In this document: positions 26,307 through 39,648 of the stretch, piece by piece | Layout of the letters: the number at the start of each line of letters is the position of its first letter | Numbering within the stretch: the stretch's first letter is position 1 | Source of the DNA: Arabidopsis thaliana | Taxonomy: Eukaryota > Streptophyta > Magnoliopsida > Brassicales > Brassicaceae | DNA: 64,000 bases | Reading direction: 5' to 3' | Assembly (NCBI RefSeq): GCF_000001735.4 | Contig: NC_003076.8 | Span: forward strand, 16,185,835 to 16,249,834 | Program-made: the position numbers and the translations under genes | The notes under the pieces: model-generated | Told to the model about the DNA's origin: nothing | The model's database searches: none | Seen by the model: the letters and a program-made list of their open reading frames with translations, nothing else

Positions 26307-26334
26307 CCCGCACGTAGTGCGGGTACTCATCTAG
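26307..26334 (+). mobile_element. Helitron-type 3' terminus
   Basis: A perfect GC-rich palindrome, CCCGCAC-GTA-GTGCGGG (26307-26323), is followed 8 bp later by CTAG (26331-26334) and then T. Arabidopsis Helitrons end this way: a short hairpin about 10 bp before CTRR, inserted between host A and T. I could not place the matching 5' TC end, so the length of the element is unknown; the RPA-like fragment 1.3 kb upstream fits a decayed Helitron. Confidence 0.75.
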
Positions 26335-27378
26335 TTATTATTAATACAGTTTTTGTTCAATCCGATTCAAACCGATTTAACCCAATTTCAATGGCGTCAA
26401 TAAAAACATACTCACGACGCACTCTAGAGCTATAGAGAGAGAGAAAGAGAAAGAGAGAAATTTTGGTAGAGAGATAGGAAGACAAGGCTTTTCGGGTGTG
26501 CAAAAAGAAGAAGATTTGTCTGTATTTATATATTTATACTCTTTGTAAGAATTATTACATAATTGGTTATTTTCTTTTTTCTCTTTTTCAATATTAAAAA
26601 GCTTTTTATTTTTGCGTATGTAAGAGAAAATCCGTACAGTATAAATACAAACACAAAATGCACAAAATTTATGAAGAAATTAACTTGATTTTGATATGAG
26701 TTATGTAAAAATTTGGAAATTTGAATATCGTAGGCGAATGTTTCATTTTCTTTCAAGTAGGCACGGTTCTGCATAGTATTTAGTAACCATAAGGTTTGTA
26801 ATAAAATTAGAGAAAATAAGAAAAATCATAACAGAAGATGCTCGAGAGGTATTGAAAATATATATGGTGTTGAGTATGTGATAACAATTTACAAATGTCT
26901 TGTGTATTACAAAAGTCTATGACCTCTCAATTACCTATAATTTTTTGTTCACGATATATGATCAAGTAAATATCCCTAAAGAGCAAATTCTTGCTGCTTA
27001 AACAACATAAAAACCATAAAAACCGTTGATGTGTGACTTCTAATTGTACTTAGTTATCTTGTACCATCAACTTTTTTGTAATACTTTTGTCACCAATCGC
27101 AGTTTCTAATTGCACATAGGTAAAGTCTTATGCTGGATTTTAAAAAATTTAAAACTCTAGGGACCAAGCTTTTAAAGACTCGAAAAAATCCCAAAAGCTT
27201 TCTTTCTCTCCCGAGCACCTGAAAAATCAAAACCGCATCGGCGCGTGAACAACACTCTCCTCAGGAAATGCTAAAACGACAGCGAATCTTCCCTCGCCAC
27301 CAATAAATTTCTGCCACGTAACCGTCGTTTCCCTCGATTTTCTTCCCCTTTCCATAAACCCCTCTAAAAACCCTTCTT

Positions 27379-27387
27379 TTAGGGTTT
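27379..27387 (+). promoter_or_regulatory. Telo-box-type motif in EMB3012 leader
   Basis: TTAGGGTTT about 140 bp before the EMB3012 ATG. It is an exact telo-box complement; regulatory use is inferred. Confidence 0.45.
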
Positions 27388-27526
27388 CAATCTCATCCAT
27401 CTACAACCTCTAGCTCTTCGATTTCACGTCACTCTTCACTCAATAAAAAAGCTACTGCTTCAAAGCTGGCTACTTCTTCAATTTACTCTCATTCGTTTGC
27501 GTTGATGTAGCAAAACAAAAACCAAA

Positions 27527-30500
27527 ATGGTTCCCGTCTCGTTCTGCTTCTTCTTTCTCCTTCTCTTGCTCTCTGCTGGAGAGAGTTCATCGCAATTAGT
27601 TTCTGGTCCACACATCACCGATGTTAACATACTCTTACCTCCCAAGATGAAGAATCCGGTTGAGTATCGCCTTCAAGGAAGTGATGGCTGCTTCAAATGG
27701 TACACATTTACCCAAACTCATCTCTCTTATAAGTAGCTGTATTACCCAAATCTGAGTTTTGTTGTTGTAATTTGTAGGTCATGGGATCATCATGATATTC
27801 TATCAGTCACACCTGAGTTTAATTCGAGCAGTCATTGTTCGACCAGCGCGCGTCTCAGATCGATTTCTCCGTATAGTGGTAGAAAGGAGACTGCAGTTTA
27901 TGCCACTGATATACAGACTGGGATGGTGATTCGCTGCAAGGTCTTTATTGACAACTTCTCACGGATTCAGATTTTTCATAATTCTATCAAGCTTGATCTT
28001 GATGGTCTTTCCATGCTTAGAGTCCGCGCTTTTGATAATGAAGGTTAGTGTCGTCACAAGTCAATAAAGTAATGTTTTTGCTTCAGTTTGTGCTGTGATT
28101 TTAGAAATGTGCTGAAATCTATTTGCAGATAACGAGTTCTCCTCACTGGTGGGTCTACAATTCATTTGGAAGCTAATGCCTGAGAGTGGTGGATCAACAC
28201 ATCATCTTGCTCATGTGCCTTTGAAGGAATCTCCGTTGACTGACTGTGGAGGACTGTGTGGCTACTTAGATATCCAGAAAAAGCTTGAAGATAGTGTATG
28301 TATATCTATTGTTGAGTGTGAATTACTGAATCTAAAAAATTGATGGATGAGAGATCTAATGTTGACATGGTAAATGCAGGGTGTATTTGCAGATTTGTTT
28401 GTTGTGAAGGGAACTAAAATTGGACATGAGAAGGTTTCAGTTCATCTGCTTGAGGCTCCTCTGACCCATATAGCTGATGAAATTGTATTAACGGTTGCAG
28501 AAGCCATGTCTCTTGAACCTCGCTCACCTGTCTATGTCCTGATGGGAGCTTCTTTTGGTTACACGTTAAAGGTCATGCGTGGAAATGTTCCTCAAGGTTT
28601 GTCTGCATCTTCGAGATTAACTTGTTATTTAGCAATGTTTGAGTTATTCGATTTTCATGTGTGTTTAAAGCTGATGATTTTTGACACATATATTAAATGA
28701 AAACAATGTATAGAGCTACCTTGGTACATTTATCATATTAAACTGGCAGGCTTATACGCTTTATGATATTTCAGTGGTGTTGATTCATAATTTGAAAATA
28801 CTTGTAACTGTAGCTCGAGTGTGACATGCTATGTTATGTTGCTTTTCATTCTCGTTCTTGATTGGTCTATTGTTTATTTTATTTGCAGCCGTGGATCTAC
28901 CATCACCACATCATAGATGGTCTGTGTTAAACTCTTCTGTTGCTCAAGTGGATTCTTTGATAGGTCTGACTAAAGCGTTAAGCTTGGGGGTAACAACAGT
29001 TGTTGTTGAGGATACCCGGGTCGCTGGCCACATTCAAGGATCATCTATTAATGTTGTCACTCCAGATACTCTTATCTTGTACATATCACCTTGGTCAATG
29101 TCAGGGGATCTTATTACAGAATCCAAACCTTTTCCATCATCTATGCATTGGTATGTGGTGTCTGGTCGTCAATATCTAATTCAAATGAAGATTTTCTCTG
29201 GAAGACCTGATGCACATGAAATCTATATAACTGAGGTACTTTTCTTTTTCTTTTACCTGTTTTGCATGCCCACATGTAGTTTGCATCAGTTTCTTTGTGT
29301 GACAATATTACCTTGCCTCTGTATTTTCTAACTATAGGACGTGGTGCATAGTTTATTTATCTTTAGGCTGCCAATCAATCGTCCATAAGCTTGTCTTTGG
29401 TCATGAGTCTCTTTATACTGAGTATGTGTTCTATTTTGGGGAGGAAACTGCTGGTGGCTACACAGTATTCAAATCTTTAAAACTGAAGAAAAGCCTGATG
29501 ATGTGTCTTTTGTGGCTGTTTTTCTTTCTTTCTCACTGCTGTTCATTTGTTTGCATTTAAGTTTCTTCCTTTACCGAGTTATGTCCAGAGGATTTATTGT
29601 AGATGATATTGCATGTATGTTCAACATAATAATTTCCTTTGTGTTGATTGCAGACGGATGACATAAAACTGTATGGAAAAGATTCAGATTATTGGAAAAT
29701 CGTCTCACTGCCAGATGAACTTTCCTCTGAATATGGTCAGCGAAATTCTAGAATTTTGAACGCAATCTCACCAGGATTAGGAGAGCTGACATCTACATTG
29801 ACTTACTTCAGTGGGCATCAAGAGTCAAAAGAGGTGAGAAAATTATATATCTTTGGAAAACCTTTTGTCTCTTTCCATTTGTTGGTACTGCAAGAGTAAC
29901 AACTTTGTCTCTAGCAGGTTCTCAAGGTTGTCCAAGAAATTAGGGTTTGTGAAAAAGTGCAGTTCACATTGAACAGTGAAGATGACACACCTAAGGTTCT
30001 ACTCCCATGGACCCCTGCTGTTTATCAGGAGATGGAGCTAATTGTGACAGGAGGTTAGTTCCCAATCTATGGTTCTCGTGACCTATTCTTTTTTAGTTTG
30101 AAAACCATGGTGACTTGATGATTGTTCCTCACTGTAGGTTGTGCAAAAGCATCGAGTGACTACAAGTGGTTTACTTCAGATATAAGCATTTTGTCGGTGT
30201 CAGCTTATGGAATTATCCAGGCAAAGAGGCCCGGTATAGCCACTGTGAAGGTGGTGTCGACTTTCGATTCACAAAATTTTGATGAGGTACATTGGCTTTA
30301 TTGCATATTATCCATCAGTTGATGCTTCGACAAATAGAGAAAATATATATTTTAAATGCTCAAACTCGTTTGTGACTTATCATGCTATGGCCCTACTGAA
30401 AATCGTGGGGCTTCAACTGATTATTGTGTTTTCCATAGGTTATTGTTGAAGTTTCCATTCCATCCTCTATGGTTATGTTGCAAAACTTCCCAGTAGAGAC

Positions 30501-33500
30501 AGTTGTTGGATCACACCTGAAAGCTGCTGTCACAATGAAGGCTTTAAATGGTTATAACTGGAAACTGTTTTTTTTTTTACATCTTCTGTTTATATATCAT
30601 CTCTACTTTTTGGATTTGCTTTATTTTCTCTAATATTGCTAACTTGGAGATCTTATATATATATATCAGGTGCAACGTTCTCTAGATGTGATGCTTTTAA
30701 TTCATTGATAAAGTGGAAGACGGGGAGTGAGTCTTTTGTTATTGTTAATGCAACATCTGAGATGATGATGTTGGACGAACTAAGAAGCATGGACTCCAGC
30801 CCTCCTTGTTCACGGGCTTCTATATATACTGCATCTACTGGCCGCACAGTATTACAAGCAACTCTGGCAAAAGAGTTCCATTATTTTGATAAGTCTTTGA
30901 GTGAATCAATAGATTTGAAAGCAACTTTAACTATCGGGGCCTATCTGCCACTTTCTGTCAGACAAGATAGTGACGGGAATCATCATGGTGGATATTGGTT
31001 TGATAAGGCACAAGAGGAAACTGATTTTGGTGTTAGTAAGCTATATCTTGTACCTGGTACATATGTTGACGTTATGCTTCTGGGTGGACCTGAAAGGTGG
31101 GATGACAATGTTGAGTTCACCGAGACTGTGAAGACATTATATGAAGATGAGGAGGATCTTACAAGCAGAGTTAACGTCCATCATGAGGTTGACCGCCGTG
31201 CTAACATGTATAGAATTTCATGCCAGAAGCTTGGCTCCTATGTAAGTTGCAGGCATTCTATGCGATTATTTTATATATGTTGGTATTACTTTTTATATCT
31301 AAAGTGAAATGACACTGTCACCTCTTCCCTGCTTGTGCTCATCCAGAAACTGGTCTTCTTGCGTGGGAATCTGCTGGGTATAGACCATCCTGTACCTGCA
31401 GTTGCAGAAGCTTTATTGTCTGTTCATTGCAGCTTACCATCCTCTGTTGTGCTCATTGTTGATGAACCTGGTATGTTGAATATTTCCAATTCCATAGGTT
31501 GGATCTTTCAGGAGTTCCTCTAGAGGTTATTTACCTTAGTGGTTAAGGTATGCCATGATTTGCTCATGACATGAGGTATACATGTCATTTTGCAGTTAAC
31601 AAGCTTGATGTGATTAGAGCTGCTAGTCAAGCTGACAGGGCACCAGGACGACTTCGTGTAACTCCTGTGACTGTGGCAAATGGGCAAATAATTCGTGTGG
31701 CTGCTGTTGGTATTAGCGAGTTTGGAGAAGCTTTTTCAAACTCCTCAACTCTTTCTCTCAGGTGGGAATTGACCAGTTGCAACAATTTGGCATACTGGGA
31801 CGATGATTATAACTCAAAAATGACAAAGTCTGGCTGGGAGAGATTTCTGGCTCTACGCAATGAATCAGGATTGGTAAATATATTAACCAATTCCCTCCTC
31901 ATTATTTCATTCTTCCGACGTTAAATTATTTATCGTTTTCTATATACCATATACTGTTTTGACAGTGCACTGTTCGAGCCACCGTTTCTGGTATTGATTA
32001 TTCTTTCAAAAGCCAATACTCAACTCTGCTTCCACAAGGTTCTGAAAGTACTCTCACTGATGCTGTACGCTTACAGGTATGCATCTTGGTATACTAATAG
32101 TAATAGCTTGATTCATTACTCCCACATTTCCTTATCATCTACGCTTAAGGATCAAATTAGACTTTCCTTCAGTTAACTGAATTACCTTGTTACTATTTCA
32201 GATACAACTGTAGTTGTTTCTTATTTCTGTAAATCGGTTGAATATGCAGTTGGTTTCCACACTAAGAGTCACACCAGAGTTCAACCTGGTCTTTTTCAAT
32301 CCTAATGCCAAGGTAAATCCTACTCATTAGCAAGCGTTTCACTTAAAAAATTGGTAAACAATAGATTGATAGTTTGATGTATACTTGGAAGCATGGATGG
32401 GTTGCAATGAGTATTTGCATTTCCCCGTTTTTTTTTTTTTTTTTTTTTGTGTCTCTGGTTCTACATGATTTGAGAGCACCATAACTAGGTCTGTAGTACT
32501 AATTCAATAGTTTTCCACCCGAAGGTAAACTTGTCAATGACTGGAGGGAGCTGTTTGTGGGAAGCAGTTGTGAATAATTCTCGTGTAGCAGAAGTTATTC
32601 GACCCCCATCTGGCCTGCAATGCTCGCAAATGATGCTATCTCCAAAAGGGTTGGGGACTACAATCGTGACAGTATACGACATTGGAGTTTCTCCTCCACT
32701 TTCAGCTCTTGCGTTGGTAAGTTTGTGCTCTAAACATGATAATTTGATTCCGGAGACTTGTGGGATTTTATTGATTTGTTAATGTACGATGAACATGACT
32801 ATGACTTCTAACAGGAGTATATTTTGGGGACAGTTCTGTGGAGATCAGTGTGTGGGTTGTCACTCTTGATTCTAATCTAATCTAATCTTTCATGCAATTC
32901 TTATTATGCAGATAAAAGTTGCAGATGTGGACTGGATAAAGATTGCATCTGGGGATGAGATAAGTATAATGGTATGTCTAGCAGGCTTATCCCTTTCTTT
33001 AGTATTGTATAGTTCCCTCCCCGTGTGTTTTTGGTTCCACATTTCCTTCTGTGGTCTCTATTGTGGTATTCTCATGCCTAATTTGAATGTGGCAGGAAGG
33101 AAGTACACACTCCATTGATCTCTTGACTGGCATTGACGATGGAATGACCTTTGATTCTTCCCAGGTTTAAGACGGATTTCTTGTAGATACATGTTCTTGT
33201 TTTTCTTGGTCTAACATGTTTTGAAATTATTCGTTGTCTATCAAGTTACAGCCTACACCAATGTAATATATCGGATTTTTTAATATAAAAATGATCAATA
33301 GAATGTACCACAAAGTATCTTAATTACTAATTTTCTTATTAGCTGATCATACAAGTTCTTGATTTCTGAACTTTCGATCAATGCAGTACTCACTTATGGA
33401 CATTATGGTGCATATTGAGGATGATCTCGTGGAGCATGTCACTGTTGATGAGGATTCACTTTCTGTTGGTGAACACGTGGCAACTTCCTCTTTTAAAATT

Positions 33501-36500
33501 GCTGCTAGACGACTGGGAATCACAACCCTATATGTGAGTTTACTTCTTGACTTTTTCGTTGCTGTTATTATTTTGCTCTAGAGCTAGGACATTTAGGTAG
33601 ATCTGAAGCAAATTTGATTTTAATAGGTCAGCGCAAGACAACAATCAGGAGGTAAAGTGCTAAGCCAAACTATTAAAGTCGAAGTTTATTCCCCACCAAG
33701 ACTTCACCCACAAGGAATATTTCTTGTTCCTGGTGCTTCCTATGTGGTATGATAGAAATAAATATCTTTCTCTTTTAATCTCGGATCACTCTCTAGTTCA
33801 CATAACGATTGTTCTTCTCTGATCAGCATATTTTTTTTTTCTTCTTATAGCTCACTATTGAAGGAGGCCCGACCATGAATGTTTCTGTTGACTACACCAC
33901 TGTGGATAACGAAGTTGCAAAGATCGAAAAATCAGGACGCCTATATGCAACATCTCCCGGCAACACGGTAGGGGCAAAATGCTTCGAATCTACCTTGTCT
34001 TTTCAATACTTAAATCCAATAAAGCAGAACAAAATTTAGCTATGAAATCATTTCCAGCTAGGCTTTATGGAAAGATGTAGACTCAAAAGATATGACATTT
34101 TGACCTTGTTTCTTTGGTGATCAGACAATCTATGCAACAATTTACGGGAGTGAAGGTGCTGTAATTTGTCAGGCAATTGGAAATGCCGAAGTAGGACTTC
34201 CTGCTACTGCAATGCTGGTAGCTCAAAGTGACACTGTGGCCGTTGGCCATGAAATGCCTGTATCCCCATCATTTCCTGAGGTGAGAATCATAAGCCAGAA
34301 ATAAATCACTTTTTAATTAATTCATTTGGAATTATCGCTTGCAAAAATCTGATTCTTGGTTACGTTATCAGGGTGACCTTTTATCTTTTTATGAGCTCTG
34401 CAGCGCTTACAAATGGACTATTGAAGATGAAAAGGTCCAATTCTGTGTTCACCCTTACAGTATAAATAGTAATCTATTTTTTCGACTTCTATGTTTATGA
34501 CTGAAAGCTCTATTTTTTCTTGTTAAGGTGTTAATTTTCATTGCATCATCCATCAATGTGGAAGAGAATGCTGGCTTTGTTAATGTCGTCCAAGGAAGGT
34601 AACTTAAGGTTATCGCATGTGCTCTTGCATTTGTACTCTATAAATTTAATAAGATGCAAACCATTGTCCAATTATGGTTATTAAATATTTCCAGGTCGGC
34701 TAGTTAAAAGTTATCCTTATAGAGAAGTTAGATTTCACTAGTCTAAAATATCCTTACAAGGCATCATCATGCTCAGCATCATTTAGCTTTTCAAAGTAGG
34801 CTCAGCTAGTGATTAGCTTGACGTTAAACATTGCTGGGACAGTTTTACTCAAGCTTAGGAAAAAATGACACAGTTTATTAGTAATAACTTGAGCTTAGTA
34901 TTCTTGTATTCTGTTCAGCTAAGGTTTATGTAGATTAGTAAACTTTGACGACACACAAACATATTCACTTAAGCTAAGACAACTTAGGAAATTCTAACGA
35001 GCAGCTTATCTTTTCTCTTACAGATCAGCTGGCAAAACCAGAGTTACAATTGCCTTCTCATGTGATTTCGTGTCTCCTGGCTTGTACTCTGAATCTAGAA
35101 CATATGAAGCGTCAATGATTTTATCTGTTGTGCCTGATCTCCCTCTTTCGCTTGGGGCTCCTATGACTTGGGTTCTTCCGCCTTTTTATACATCATCTGG
35201 TCTATTACCTTCATCTTCAGAGCCACAGAAGCATAGAGATGGACAAAGTCACAGAGGCAATATAGTCTACTCCATATTGAAAGACTGCAGCTCTCGGGCT
35301 GATTTTGAACGAGATACCATATCAATTAATGGCGGGAGTGTCAAAACAACTGATAGCAACAATGTTGCATGTATTCAAGCCAAAGACCGCACAAGTGGAA
35401 GGATTGAGATTGCTGCTTGCGTGAGAGTTGCAGAGGTATTTTGAATGTGGAAGTCTGTATATTAACTATCTTTTAGTTTGTAGATCGTTGTCTGCTCTAG
35501 TTTATAGCCAATCGATTAGTTAATCTAGTAATTTCTTGCTTCATTTATCTTCTGTTAGTCTACTTTGTTGGTAACATAGAATTCTGTCAGGTTGCTCAAA
35601 TAAGAATGAAGAGTGAGGGGATCCCTTTCCACGTGATAGATCTTGCTGTTGGCGGTGAACTTGAACTTCCAATAAATTACTATGACACTTTAGGTAACTC
35701 TCTCATACTTTTATGTGGATGCTTCAATTTTTGGTGTATTTTTTTTTTTTTTCTTTCTAATCTTTTTTTTTTTTTTTTGAAAAGGAATCCCTTTTCTCGA
35801 AGCACATGGTGTTACTACATACAATGTCGAAACCAATCATCGTGATGTTGTATTTATTAAGACTGTCAATGACCAACCAAGTGCCTACATTAAGGTGCGT
35901 TAATCCTTATTATCAATTGATACATGTTGTGCTTATACTACATACGTAGTCAAAATAGTTTATTCAATTCGGTTAGGATTTTTGACGTACAATCTCTATC
36001 TTCTGTATATAATGAAGGGAATAAAACATGGCAAAGCTCTCATTCGGGTTTCCATTGGTGATAATCTCAGGAAATCAGATTACGTTCTGGTAAGGACTAA
36101 TATCATGAATTTAGATACCTAACTTTATAAAAGGTCTTTGTAAACAAATAACTTAATGTCGTTTAGGTATGCATACATCTGTTATGATTTTCGCAATTGG
36201 CTATATCACAGGTGTTTCCTTTTGTCAGGTTTCAGTTGGGGCGCATATCTTTCCTCAAAACCCGGTCATTCACACTGGAAATTTGTTAAATTTCAGCATA
36301 ACAGGTAAAATGTCATATCAAATCTATATGATAAAGGCATTTTAATGCCCGTTCTGTTAAAAATACATATTTCTTGCAAAATCTGAGACACTGCAATGTG
36401 ATTTAGGGGCTGATAATGAAGTCACTGGTCAATGGTTTACATCAAACAGAAGTGTCATATCCGTCAATGTGGCATCTGGCCAAGCTAAAGCGATCAGCCA

Positions 36501-38148
36501 AGGCTCAACTCACGGTAATATCAATTTATCTTTTCGTGCTTTTTCTGGTGCATCAGTTGGATTCTAAAGGATCCTCTAAGAGGTATTCTTTATCTTGCTT
36601 CTGATATTTGTCAAATCTGCACAGTTACATTTAAAGGTCATGGTTTGAAACTGCAAACAAAAGTCACAGTGCTATTTGGAAACACCATATATGTCGACTC
36701 TCCAGGAGAAACACTGACAAATGTCCACGTCCCTGCAGAAGGATATAAGTTTCCAGTGAAATTCAGGTCTGTAATCCCTTAATGTTGCATTGTAAAATCA
36801 TATATGCAACAAGTTAGTCACTGATGATGATATAACTGCAACAGGGAGAACAAGTTTGCAGTCACTGAACATGGAAACAAGGCCACGTTTAACTGCCAAG
36901 TAGACCCTCCGTTTATAGGGTATTGATGCTTAGTTCAACTATATTTTTTTGCAGTGAATTTAGTGTGTATGTATATAAATGCTCGTTCTTGACTTGACTC
37001 TTATTTATTTGCATTGAAGATACACAAAGCCATGGATGGATCTCGATACGGGCAACACTTATTGTCTTTTCTTCCCATACTCACCAGAGCATCTTGTTCA
37101 CTCCATGTCTATAACAAAAGACATGAAACCTCATGTGTCATTCTCCGTTGATGCTTCACTTAAAGAAGCTCGACGTGTTTCGGGATCTGCATCTGCACTT
37201 CTTATAGGAGGGTTTTCTGTAACAGGGCCAGATAAGGTTTTCTGAAAGAATCGTTAAGCAAAGCCTATATTTTCAGAATATGTGCTTTATGTGAGTTTGA
37301 CTTGGAAATGTCTTGCAGCTGAATATAAACCCGGATTCAAACACGACCATCATTTCATTAGTGGGGAACACCGGTAAATTCCATTATCCATTGTTAGTTC
37401 GTTTTCTTTTTCTTATGAAGAAATGCAAAGGATACTTAATATTACTCATTGCAGATGTTCAAATTCACTGCCGCAACAAAGGTAGGTTATCAATCAGCTT
37501 GATTAAAAGAGACGATTTTGGTATCGCAGGGCATGCACAATACAAGGTGATTTCTCCCTTAAACCTTATCTATAAGTTCGGTAATCTAATCCAAAATAAG
37601 AAAAGATCAACAATTTAGTAAGCTGTCTATATTTATCAACCTTTTTCAGGTAAATGTGTTAAGATCAGAGCAATTCACAGATAGAATCATCATCACTCTA
37701 CCTGCTACTGGTGAGCTAATTCTTCTTACACCGGTTATAGAGTAGGCTCTTATTCTTCAACTTACCATGTGATGAAATGTTTTCTACAGGCCAAATTGTA
37801 GAAATCGATGTCTGCTATGACACAGGAGAGTCACTAGTAGCTTCGTCTAAAGATGGTTACTCTGTTTTGTTGAAGATACTATGGGGCGTTTTGGTGTTGG
37901 TTGTATCAGTGATCATCTTGATGAAAGTGATAGATCGACAAGTGCCCACAGGAGCTACTGGAACGGCAACATACAGTGGAAATGCAGCACAGGGAACACC
38001 AGAAAGAAGAAGCGGCACAGTTATATACCATGAGGAATCTCCAAGAACACCATCACCATTTATGGAGTATGTGAAGAGAACAGTGGATGAAACTCCCTAC
38101 TACAGAAGAGAAGGAAGAAGAAGGTTTAATCCTCAAAACACTATGTAG
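27527..38148 (+). CDS. EMB3012: Nuclear pore membrane glycoprotein gp210 (EMB3012)
   Basis: Thirty-six exons join in frame into 1,923 residues: 27527-27699, 27778-28043, 28129-28295, 28380-28596, 28889-29235, 29654-29833, 29918-30053, 30138-30286, 30439-30550, 30670-31241, 31347-31470, 31596-31873, 31966-32076, 32250-32312, 32525-32716, 32912-32971, 33096-33164, 33387-33533, 33627-33746, 33851-33967, 34125-34280, 34372-34434, 34528-34598, 35024-35435, 35591-35693, 35785-35894, 36018-36089, 36229-36304, 36407-36514, 36625-36766, 36845-36919, 37020-37236, 37319-37373, 37455-37546, 37650-37710, 37790-38148. The layout is that of gp210: N-terminal signal peptide (about 1-22), a very long lumenal region with bacterial-Ig-like (BIG2) segments at about 496-545 and 1161-1230, one transmembrane helix at about 1832-1851, and a 70-residue nucleoplasmic/cytoplasmic tail. 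gp210 is an integral ring protein of the nuclear pore. EMB3012 denotes an embryo-lethal locus, from memory. Confidence 0.92.
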
Positions 38149-39648
38149 AAATTTAGATTTTGATGATGATGATTTTGTTGTGAGTTGTAAAACTACCGAA
38201 CCTAAAGCCAGCAATGTTTATATCATTTGTGCATTGTCATCAAAGGATCCGTAATTTGCGCTGATAATGAATCTTTAGGTTTTTGAATTAAGGGATTATT
38301 AGATAAAGAGTTTGAAATGTGAGTCAGAGAAGATCAAAGCCGAGGTTTCCAAAAAGAAGCCATGCTACGTTTGTATATATATTAAGCCATTCAAAGTATA
38401 ATTGATGACAAAGTTATAAACTTATAGAATATGCAATGAAAACCTAAGACGTTATGCATGCTCCGATTGTACGCATTGTGGTCTTATAATTTATGATTTA
38501 TTAAGCAAGCACTTGTTTTCTATATTTTTTTTGGTGAATAGCACTTGTTTTCTATTTGTCTTGGGATGAAAAGACATCTGTACACAAGCATCAGTTTACT
38601 CTCTACTCCAATCCCAAATTAACTTTGAACTTGGCAAACGATATTTCACAATCACATGTGTTGCTTGTAAAAAAGACAAACAATGAATGAATGAATTTAG
38701 ATACGAGAGTGCAGTGGAAATATAATGTTGGATGTTGGATGTGATACAAGTTCTCCCAAGTTTGCCATAGAGGCCATCCTTCTTCCTTATTCATTCTCTC
38801 ACAGTCTCACTTTTTCTTCGAGTTTCCTCAGCTTGTAACAAAAATGTGTATGGCCTGTTGTGATGAATATCGTTCTGATTTCTTTATGCGCTACCTTAAC
38901 CAAATGAGGTTCTCTTTGCAATTGCAGAAATAAATATGCCAAGTTCGAGTGAAAATACTAATTGATTGGTGAATTAAATTGGTACCTCTAATATCAAAAG
39001 AATATTGATATATTTGAAATAAGTGTCTTTTGTAAATATGATGTCATTCAGTACGCAAAGGACTATTATCTTTCTCTTTTAAGAGCTATTCCTTACTTTT
39101 TAGTCTCAAATATAATTTTTACTAGTGGATTACAAATTTTCTAGAAGATGACGGTTTTTCAAAGATACCGTTATCTTTTATCGCTGTTTCTCGCTGTTTG
39201 ATGAGAAACCGTCGTCTTCTAGAAAATTTGTAATCCATTAGTGAAAATTTTCTTTTAAATCAATCCTTCTTTGTTTTTTTTGGTCTCAAGGCAGAATGTT
39301 GAATGTTCCCTTCTCTTTGATTACCTTGTGTCTTTCTTTTATCTCAAGGCAGAATGTTCCCTTCTCTTTTTTTTTTTTCGTATTTTTTTTCTTTTATCTT
39401 GAGAGTAATTTTCCATTTTTGTCCTTAAAATTACTGCAAACAATTCAACGGCTAAAATTAAGCCTATAGCGAAACCGATATTAACCGTACTTGTTTCTAA
39501 ATCAAAGACACAACACAAGTGCTACGCGAAGTACAATAAGTGTCGCTCCTTTCTCTTCTCCAAGGGTTTTAGGGCTTTTAGGCGGCTGCCGCTTCTTTTT
39601 CATCTTCTTCTTCGTTCTCCGAAGGTTTAGGGTTTCGATTTTCCCATC
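38149..39648. other. Intergenic region EMB3012 to HLP1
   Basis: Holds the EMB3012 3' UTR, the hairpin element at 39114-39249, a short direct repeat of TCTCAAGGCAGAATGTT (about 39284-39300 and 39342-39358), and the HLP1 promoter and leader with a telo-box-type TTAGGGTTT at 39627-39635. No coding frame is supported. Confidence 0.6.
39114..39249. repeat. 136-bp near-perfect inverted repeat (MITE- or miRNA-like hairpin)
   Basis: The left arm 39114-39161 and right arm 39202-39249 are each 48 nt, pair without any gap and differ at only four positions, all transitions. The loop is 40 nt. Arm ends read (T/C)ACTA(G/A)TGGATTACAAAT, which recalls CACTA-type termini, but no target-site duplication is clear. 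As RNA the mismatches would become G:U wobbles, giving an almost unbroken 48-bp stem. Confidence 0.85.

Larger units (their letters stand above)
24032..27526. other. Intergenic region with transposon debris
   Basis: Separates the divergent F-box gene and EMB3012. It contains a diverged tandem duplication, an RPA-like gene fragment, a retrotransposon-type primer-binding site and a Helitron-type 3' end, listed separately. Apart from the EMB3012 promoter and leader (about 27180-27526) I see no functional gene. An 82-codon frame at 26526-26774 (-) is AT-driven and hydrophobic, and I do not call it. Confidence 0.6.
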
